A stretch of 5,344 nt of DNA from Singulisphaera sp. GP187 (GTDB taxonomy: Bacteria > Pseudomonadota > Gammaproteobacteria > Burkholderiales > Burkholderiaceae_C), in assembly GCA_943327965.2 (NCBI GenBank), contig CALPYQ020000146.1, positions 1 to 5,344 of the forward strand, written 5' to 3'. A program made the position numbers and the translations under genes. Below are positions 1 to 4,036 of this stretch, in pieces; position 1 is the first letter of the stretch; each line of letters opens with the position of its first letter. The notes under the pieces are model-generated. The model searched no databases. It saw only the letters and a program-made list of their open reading frames with translations, and had not been told where the DNA came from.

Positions 1-281
1 AGCAATTCAACCGCACCAAAATAATTGACCGATGTGACCAAGGACGCGGGCTGGGTTTGAGCACCCAAGCCAGCGCACAGCACCAGGTTGTCAATTTTTT
101 GGCCGCAACGCTCGAGCGCTGCTTGGATGACGGCTTGGCGCCCTGCGGCCGTAGACAGATCGCCCAAAATATCGGCGTTCTTCAGGTCTACCCCAATCAC
201 GGTGTGGCCAGCGGCAATCAAAGCTTCACGGGTTGCCGCGCCAATGCCAGAGGCCGATCCTGTCATTAAAGTGGTGGTCAT
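1..281 (-). CDS. N-terminal part of a 3-alpha-hydroxysteroid dehydrogenase / coniferyl-alcohol dehydrogenase-like SDR (cut by window edge)
   Basis: Reading the minus strand from the ATG at 281 gives an open frame of 93 residues running off the left edge; family members are about 255 residues, so roughly a third is visible. Residues 7-14 (TGSASGIG) are the SDR dinucleotide-binding glycine motif. Asp32, at the end of the second beta strand (GVDL), is the position that usually selects NAD(H). The fourth-strand motif is LCAGLG (68-73) instead of the classical NNAG. It is followed by VNYFGA (85-90), whose Asn86 is the structural Asn of the SDR tetrad. From memory, this combination (GIGAATR, ADLST-like segment, VLCAGLG, SVNYFGA) closely matches Comamonas testosteroni 3-alpha-hydroxysteroid dehydrogenase/carbonyl reductase; the coniferyl-alcohol dehydrogenase CalA belongs to the same branch. 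The Tyr-Lys pair lies outside the window. The start is supported by an AGGAG ribosome site. The likely role is NAD-dependent oxidation of a secondary or allylic alcohol in the cytoplasm; the substrate is unknown. Confidence 0.85.
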   Translation of the reverse strand, partial: MTTTLMTGSASGIGAATREALIAAGHTVIGVDLKNADILGDLSTAAGRQAVIQAALERCGQKIDNLVLCAGLGAQTQPASLVTSVNYFGAVEL

Positions 282-286
282 GCTTA

Positions 287-291
287 CTCCT
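287..291 (-). promoter_or_regulatory. Shine-Dalgarno site of the 3-alpha-HSD-like SDR
   Basis: On the minus strand AGGAG lies 5 nt upstream of the ATG at 281. It is the only strong ribosome-binding site in the window and fixes the start of the SDR, whose first residues run straight into the Rossmann beta strand. Confidence 0.8.
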
Positions 292-308
292 GAATCATAA
301 AAGTGCTA

Positions 309-327
309 GCCCAAGTCTAGTTTGGGC
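309..327. repeat. Perfect 6-bp inverted repeat, GCCCAA-N7-TTGGGC
   Basis: GCCCAA (309-314) and TTGGGC (322-327) are perfect complements separated by 7 bases. The dyad sits 17 bp upstream of the AGGAG site of the leftward SDR, so it falls in its promoter or 5' leader. It could be a dimeric repressor operator or a small leader hairpin. It is not an intrinsic terminator for leftward transcription: the stem is short and the minus-strand bases after it (TAGCAC) are not a T-run. One 6-bp dyad in 168 bp could be chance, and there is no second copy near 3367-3514. Confidence 0.4.
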
Positions 328-379
328 AATGTAGGCTTGAGGGTACTGTCCATGATTTGGCATTGAAAGTCAGCGTCCG

Positions 380-392
380 AATGGACGATGTC
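380..392 (+). promoter_or_regulatory. Candidate operator, copy 1 (AATGGACGATGTC)
   Basis: This 13-base sequence recurs exactly at 3438-3450 in the other divergent intergenic region, in the same orientation. Here it ends 57 bp before the ATG of the flavoenzyme and starts 98 bp from the ATG of the leftward SDR. It overlaps a perfect dyad CGTCC-GAAT-GGACG (374-387) that the second copy lacks, so the conserved element itself is asymmetric. That would suit a regulator using direct repeats or a non-palindromic site, AraC-type being one possibility. The regulator family cannot be read from the site. Confidence 0.55.
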
Positions 393-449
393 ATTCTGCT
401 GGGTGCTTCCACAATCTGACACAACAGACCTCTTTGTATTTGGAATCCC

Positions 450-2570
450 ATGAGCAATCCTTATCAGCCGCTGCTTCAACCTGGCCGCATTGGTCAATTG
501 GAAATTCGCAACAGAATCATCATGTCCCCCATGGGCTCCAACTTTGCGGAAACCGATGGAACGTGCGGTGAACGCATTCAAGCGTATTACGAGGAACGGG
601 CCAAAGGCGGCGCAGGTTTGCTCACCATGGGTGTTTGCTCGGTCGCATTCCCTCATGGCACAGGCGAGCCCTACCAAGTGGGTGTGTCGCGTGACGATTT
701 CATTCCGGGTTTGGCGCAAGTGGCAGCAAGGGTTCACCGACATGGCGCCAAAATTGCCATGCAATTGCAGCACGGTGGCAAAACAGCCGCACTCGACCGC
801 GCACAAGGTCGCGAGTTGTGGGTTCCTTCCATGCCAAAGATGGTCAAAAACGACATGATGTCGGCCATCACCCAAGAAGAACTCAAAACCTTCATTGGCA
901 TTGGTCCACACCCTGTTCGCATTCGCGTCATGGACCATGACGACATTGCACAAATGGTGGCGTACTTTGCGTCGGCTGCCTTGCGGGCCAAACAAGCGGG
1001 CTTTGATGCAGTCGAATTGCACGGTGCCCATACCTACATTTTGGCGGGCTTTTTATCGGCATATTCCAATCAGCGTGAAGACGAATATGGCGGCCCCCTC
1101 GAAAACCGTGCCCGTTTGTTGCTAGACACTTTGCGGGCAGTCAAAGCCAGTGTCGGTTCCGATTTTCCGGTATGGGTCCGACTGGATGGCGAGGAGTTGC
1201 ATACACCTGGCGGCATCACATTGGCCGATGCCATGGCCACTGCCAAAATGTGCGAAGCGGCAGGTGCAGATGCCATCAGTGTTTCGGCCTATGCCACGCT
1301 CACCAGTGGTGTGGTTTTCACGGAAGCGCCTATTCCGCAAAAGCCGGGTGCGTACATGTCCAATGCAGCCGCCATCAAAGGTGTGCTCAACATTCCGGTC
1401 ATCACGGCGGGACGCATTGAGCCCGATGTGGCTGCCAAGGCCATTGCACAAGGTCAATTTGATTTTGTAGCCATGGCGCGCAAAATGTTGGCCGATCCAG
1501 AAATTCCTATCAAGCTGATTCAAAACCGGCCACAAGACATTCGGCCGTGCATTTATTGTTATGCCTGCGTCAGTGAAATTTTTGTCAACAGACGCGTCAA
1601 ATGTGCCGTGAACGCACAGACGGGGCATGAGTTTGAACACCCCATCACACCCGTCACTGTTTCCAAGCATGTGGTCATAGTGGGCGGTGGTCCTGCGGGC
1701 ATGGAAGCGGCTCGCGTGGCGTCGCTGCGTGGTCACAAAGTCACTTTGCTCGAGCGCAGCGATCGCTTGGGCGGCACTTTGTTTTTTGCAGGACTGGCCT
1801 ACCCAGAAAATGGCAAACTGCTCGACTACTTGGTTGAACAAGTCAAAAATTTACCGATCGAGGTGAAGTTTGCGGCGCAAGTTTCTAAAGAGAGTGTGGC
1901 CGCATTGAAACCCGATGTCATCGTGGTTGCCACTGGTGCAAAACGCCAAGCACCGGCCATAGTGGGTGCCGACCAACAGCATGTCTGGAGCGGCGATGAA
2001 CTTCGCCGCCTCATGACCGGCGACCGCGCCGATGAAGTGGCCAAGGCCAAATTGAGCTTGGCCGAGCGCGCCATGTTCAAGGCGGGCGGCATGTTGAAAG
2101 TGACCGACAGTGCAGAGGCCCTTCAAAGTTTGTCCAAACTATGGATGCCTTTGGGCAAAAAAGTGGTCATCGTGGGCGGTGGTTTAGTGGGCCTTGAGTT
2201 GGCTGAATTTTTGTTGGCGCGTGGCCGCGAAGTGACGGTGCTTGAGCCCTCAGACAAAGCCGGACGCGAGTTGTCCATTGTGAGGCGCTGGCGCGTTCTG
2301 GATGTGGTCAAGTCGCACGGCAACTTGCAACTGAAAGCCCAAGTTCAAGAAATCACTTCAAGCCATGTGGTTTGGCAAGATGCAGAGGGTGTTGTACAAA
2401 AAACACCGGCCAACTCAGTGGTCTTGGCCATTGGTGCTGAAGCCGACGATGCCGTGGCTGTTCAGTTGGCAGACTGCGGTGTACCTTTGCACCGCATTGG
2501 CGATTGTGCGGGAGTGAACTACATTGAAGGCGCCATGCACGAAGGCAATCGGGCAGGGCGCACTGTGTAG
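450..2570 (+). CDS. FMN/4Fe-4S/FAD oxidoreductase of the 2,4-dienoyl-CoA reductase / TMADH / BaiCD class
   Basis: This 706-residue protein is slightly longer than FadH (about 670). Residues 1-360 form an Old Yellow Enzyme TIM barrel with FMN. The active-site segment HGAHTY gives His191, His194 and Tyr196, equivalent to the substrate-binding His/Asn pair and the proton-donor Tyr of the family. Arg244 and the GR at 321-322 fit FMN contacts. Cys367, Cys370, Cys373 and Cys385 form a 4Fe-4S site with CxxCxxC-x11-C spacing, closer to trimethylamine dehydrogenase than to FadH (CxxCxxxC). GGGPAG at 412-417 with Glu435 is the FAD Rossmann motif; GGGLVG at 576-581 with Glu599 is a second one, and the acidic residue favours NADH. 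IGDCAG (683-688) is the closing FAD motif. A helical insert of about 45 residues (520-565) separates the two nucleotide motifs. The likely reaction is NADH-dependent reduction, or the reverse oxidation, of a C=C conjugated to a carbonyl or thioester. The substrate is unknown. The start fits the family N-terminus, although the ribosome site is weak. Confidence 0.9.
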   Translation: MSNPYQPLLQPGRIGQLEIRNRIIMSPMGSNFAETDGTCGERIQAYYEERAKGGAGLLTMGVCSVAFPHGTGEPYQVGVSRDDFIPGLAQVAARVHRHGAKIAMQLQHGGKTAALDRAQGRELWVPSMPKMVKNDMMSAITQEELKTFIGIGPHPVRIRVMDHDDIAQMVAYFASAALRAKQAGFDAVELHGAHTYILAGFLSAYSNQREDEYGGPLENRARLLLDTLRAVKASVGSDFPVWVRLDGEELHTPGGITLADAMATAKMCEAAGADAISVSAYATLTSGVVFTEAPIPQKPGAYMSNAAAIKGVLNIPVITAGRIEPDVAAKAIAQGQFDFVAMARKMLADPEIPIKLIQNRPQDIRPCIYCYACVSEIFVNRRVKCAVNAQTGHEFEHPITPVTVSKHVVIVGGGPAGMEAARVASLRGHKVTLLERSDRLGGTLFFAGLAYPENGKLLDYLVEQVKNLPIEVKFAAQVSKESVAALKPDVIVVATGAKRQAPAIVGADQQHVWSGDELRRLMTGDRADEVAKAKLSLAERAMFKAGGMLKVTDSAEALQSLSKLWMPLGKKVVIVGGGLVGLELAEFLLARGREVTVLEPSDKAGRELSIVRRWRVLDVVKSHGNLQLKAQVQEITSSHVVWQDAEGVVQKTPANSVVLAIGAEADDAVAVQLADCGVPLHRIGDCAGVNYIEGAMHEGNRAGRTV

Positions 2571-2577
2571 TTTGAAT

Positions 2578-3366
2578 TTAAAAGTTCGGTGCCTCCACAC
2601 CCCCATCAACGCCCAAAATTTTGCCGGTGACCCAAGACGATGCAGGCGCAACCAAGAACAGCGCCGCAGCTGCAATGTCTTCAGGTTGACCCAAGCGGCC
2701 CATGGGTGTGCTGGACAACATTCGCTCAGTGCGTTCGGGTGTTAAGAATGGCGCCAGTGCTTCCGTCATGATGGTGCCCGGTTCAATGGCGTTGATGCGA
2801 ATGGCTGGCCCAAAGTCTTGTGCCAAGTTGCGCGTCATTTGATTCAATGCGGCTTTGGCCGCACCATACGCACTGAAGTGTTTTTGGGCATACCGTGCTG
2901 CGACTGATGAAATATTGACCACAGCACCGCCACCCGCTTCACGCATGGCCTTGGCTGTTTTCTGAATCATCAGGTAGGCAGGGGTAACGTTCCAAGCCAA
3001 TACCGCACTGAAGTCGTTGCCGCCCATTTTGAGGGGGCTATTAGGGCCAGCGCCACCAGCGTTGTTGATCAATATCGTGATCTTGCCAAGCTCTTGCAAA
3101 GTGCGTGCAACCAAGGTGTCCATGGTGGCTTCCTGCGCAATGTCGCCCGCCACCACAATGGCCCTGCGCCCCATGGCCCTGATCTCGTTGGCCACTTTTT
3201 CTAAGTCTGCTTGCGTTCTCGCTGTGAGTGCCACATCGGCACCTGCTTGTGCCAGTGTCAATGCGCAAGCGCGGCCAATGCCTTTGCCCGCACCGGTCAC
3301 GATGGCCACATGACCGTTCAAAGAGAAGAGCGAGGCAGGGGAGAAATTTGTAGTGGCTTGGTTCAT
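2578..3366 (-). CDS. SDR-family oxidoreductase, 7-alpha-hydroxysteroid dehydrogenase-like
   Basis: A complete classical SDR of 262 residues. TGAGKGIG (24-31) is the cofactor motif. Ala49-Arg50 after the second strand, where E. coli HdhA has Asp-Ile, points to NADP(H). NNAG is at 101-104 within a Gly-rich NNAGGAGP run that HdhA shares. The catalytic tetrad is Asn126, Ser154, Tyr167 and Lys171, all present with normal 13- and 4-residue spacing. EPGTIMTEAL (195-204) and RLGQPEDIA (224-232) are the usual C-terminal motifs, and DGG (254-256) closes the fold. From memory the second half tracks HdhA closely (the RLGQP, AALFL and SWV.G.IL segments). The likely role is oxidation or reduction of a hydroxyl/keto group on a ring; beta-ketoacyl reductase-like activity is an alternative. 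It converges on the flavoenzyme with a 7-bp gap and diverges from the membrane protein. AAGGT (3376-3380), 9 nt before the ATG, is a plausible ribosome site. No key residue is missing. Confidence 0.88.
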   Translation of the reverse strand: MNQATTNFSPASLFSLNGHVAIVTGAGKGIGRACALTLAQAGADVALTARTQADLEKVANEIRAMGRRAIVVAGDIAQEATMDTLVARTLQELGKITILINNAGGAGPNSPLKMGGNDFSAVLAWNVTPAYLMIQKTAKAMREAGGGAVVNISSVAARYAQKHFSAYGAAKAALNQMTRNLAQDFGPAIRINAIEPGTIMTEALAPFLTPERTERMLSSTPMGRLGQPEDIAAAALFLVAPASSWVTGKILGVDGGVEAPNF

Positions 3367-3375
3367 GGCAGGAAC

Positions 3376-3380
3376 ACCTT
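3376..3380 (-). promoter_or_regulatory. Probable Shine-Dalgarno site of the 7-alpha-HSD-like SDR
   Basis: On the minus strand AAGGT lies 9 nt upstream of the ATG at 3366. It is moderate in strength and spacing but better than anything near the internal Met codons. The encoded N-terminus carries an extra dozen or so residues before the first Rossmann strand, which is common in this branch. Confidence 0.5.
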
Positions 3381-3437
3381 GTCAGTGAATGATCGATGGC
3401 AGATACTCGGTCGAATTGGAAGCTTTGTAATGACGCA

Positions 3438-3450
3438 AATGGACGATGTC
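3438..3450 (+). promoter_or_regulatory. Candidate operator, copy 2 (AATGGACGATGTC)
   Basis: Exact second copy of the 13-mer at 380-392, same orientation. It ends 64 bp before the membrane-protein ATG (57 bp in copy 1) and starts 71 bp from the SDR ATG. Here it is preceded by TGACGCA, giving GACG-N6-GACG, a direct repeat with a 10-bp period, one helical turn. Copy 1 is preceded by GCGTCCG instead, so only the 13 bases are strictly conserved. Confidence 0.55.
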
Positions 3451-3514
3451 TTGGCCTTGGGGGCTGAATTAACCTGACGTCATTCGCTGTGCACAAAATC
3501 GATGGACATTCACC

Positions 3515-4021
3515 ATGAAGCCTGCTCAATTTTTTATTTCTCAGCAACTGACACCCGGTTTGATCAATGGCCTGATCAATGGTCTGATTGCGTGGTCCAT
3601 GCACCGTCACACAGCGGCTTTGGGCTTGTGGACACAGGGCGCCTACGCCACTGACTTGATTGCGACGGGGTTCTTGTTGCCCGCTATCAGTTGGCTCATT
3701 TTGAGACCCCTGATTGGACGCCAATTTAAGCAAGGCACTGCACCGCAACTAGAAACGCTGCCGCCACCCAAGTTGATGAAATTCATGCCAACAGGCTTAT
3801 GGACGGGTACCTTGGTCATTGGCCTGATGGGCATGATCTTGGTGGGCGGCGTGTCTGTCGTGCTACTTCAATTGTTGGGCAGCCCCGACATTGTGGGCAG
3901 TGATTACGCTTGGTTCAAGGGCCTCTTTGGCATGTTGCTGACCTTGGTTTTGCAACCCACCATGGTGTTTGCCGCAATGAAACATGCCAAGGACTTGGCC
4001 AGCCAGTCCTCAGCCGCTTAG
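3515..4021 (+). CDS. Small integral membrane protein of unknown function, about four membrane segments
   Basis: A 168-residue protein that I do not recognise as a named family. Hydrophobic stretches at about 14-29, 46-67, 95-121 and 133-155 suggest four membrane helices. They are separated by a short basic loop with HRH at 30-32, a polar Pro-rich loop (70-93: QFKQGTAPQ, LPPP) and a short acidic loop (124-131). There is no cleavable signal peptide with a clear AxA site, no haem-type His pairing and no Cys. The first helix contains a LING-LING-LIA repeat from a 12-bp DNA repeat. It diverges from the 7-alpha-HSD-like SDR, sharing its control region and the candidate operator, and converges on the aldehyde dehydrogenase with a 15-bp gap. 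Inference: it could help uptake or membrane handling of a hydrophobic substrate, but nothing in the sequence shows transport activity. The start is supported by context; the ribosome site is only a weak GGA (3504-3506). Confidence 0.75.
   Translation: MKPAQFFISQQLTPGLINGLINGLIAWSMHRHTAALGLWTQGAYATDLIATGFLLPAISWLILRPLIGRQFKQGTAPQLETLPPPKLMKFMPTGLWTGTLVIGLMGMILVGGVSVVLLQLLGSPDIVGSDYAWFKGLFGMLLTLVLQPTMVFAAMKHAKDLASQSSAA
3561..3584 (+). repeat. 12-bp tandem repeat inside the membrane-protein gene
   Basis: TGATCAATGGCC (3561-3572) is followed directly by TGATCAATGGTC (3573-3584), one mismatch, and then by a decayed third start, TGATTGCGTGG. In frame this gives LINGLINGLIAW in the first membrane helix. 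The four-residue period places Asn and Gly on one helix face, so it may be functionally selected rather than a recent slippage product. Confidence 0.6.
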
Positions 4022-4036
4022 CTCACTGTGGGACTT

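Larger units (their letters stand above)
282..449. promoter_or_regulatory. Divergent intergenic control region 1
   Basis: These 168 non-coding bases separate the leftward 3-alpha-HSD-like SDR from the rightward flavoenzyme, so both promoters must lie here or further inside the genes. It contains the AGGAG site of the SDR (287-291), the GCCCAA/TTGGGC dyad (309-327), a GTCCAT (348-353) facing an ATGGAC (381-386), the CGTCC-GAAT-GGACG dyad (374-387), and the 13-mer shared with the other divergent region (380-392). I see no convincing sigma-70 -35/-10 pair in either direction, which fits activator-dependent promoters but does not prove them. The flavoenzyme has only a weak GGA (442-444) before its ATG. 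Confidence 0.65.
3367..3514. promoter_or_regulatory. Divergent intergenic control region 2
   Basis: These 148 non-coding bases lie between the leftward 7-alpha-HSD-like SDR and the rightward membrane protein. They hold the second copy of the shared 13-mer (3438-3450), the 8-bp palindromes TGACGTCA (3475-3482) and TGTGCACA (3488-3495), and one further ATGGAC (3502-3507) just ahead of the membrane-protein start. Leftwards, a TTACAA (3430 down to 3425) lies 8 bp past the 13-mer and could be a -35 box, but the matching -10 (TATCTG, 3405 down to 3400) is poor and at 19-bp spacing, so I do not call a promoter. Confidence 0.6.

Noticed and set aside
287..297. TATGAT on the minus strand as a -10 box for the left SDR
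   Set aside because: A start from it would fall within the AGGAG site and remove the ribosome site from the transcript, and there is no -35 at suitable spacing.
57..300. Two short plus-strand frames of 70 codons at the left end
   Set aside because: Both are antisense to the N-terminus of the 3-alpha-HSD-like SDR, which has family motifs and a strong ribosome site.
306..1031. Long minus-strand open frame (241 codons) running through the left intergenic region and antisense to the flavoenzyme
   Set aside because: The translation has no recognisable motif, is rich in His and Cys as expected for antisense of biased codons, and overlaps a well-supported gene. Its stop end lies in the control region.
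1122..1841. Minus-strand open frame of 239 codons inside the flavoenzyme gene
   Set aside because: Antisense shadow of the TIM barrel and cluster region; no domain signature and no ribosome site.
3475..3495. 8-bp palindromes TGACGTCA and TGTGCACA as operators
   Set aside because: Each is short, occurs in only one control region and has no partner; perfect 8-bp palindromes are common by chance.
3041..3748. Minus-strand open frame of 235 codons covering the second control region and parts of both neighbours
   Set aside because: It lies out of frame with the SDR, which has a full catalytic tetrad, and is antisense to the membrane protein. The composition is that of a shadow frame.
4005..4035. 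AGTCC ... GGACT inverted repeat at the convergent ends of the membrane protein and ALDH genes as a terminator
   Set aside because: A 5-bp stem with a 21-base loop and no T-run is too weak for an intrinsic terminator.
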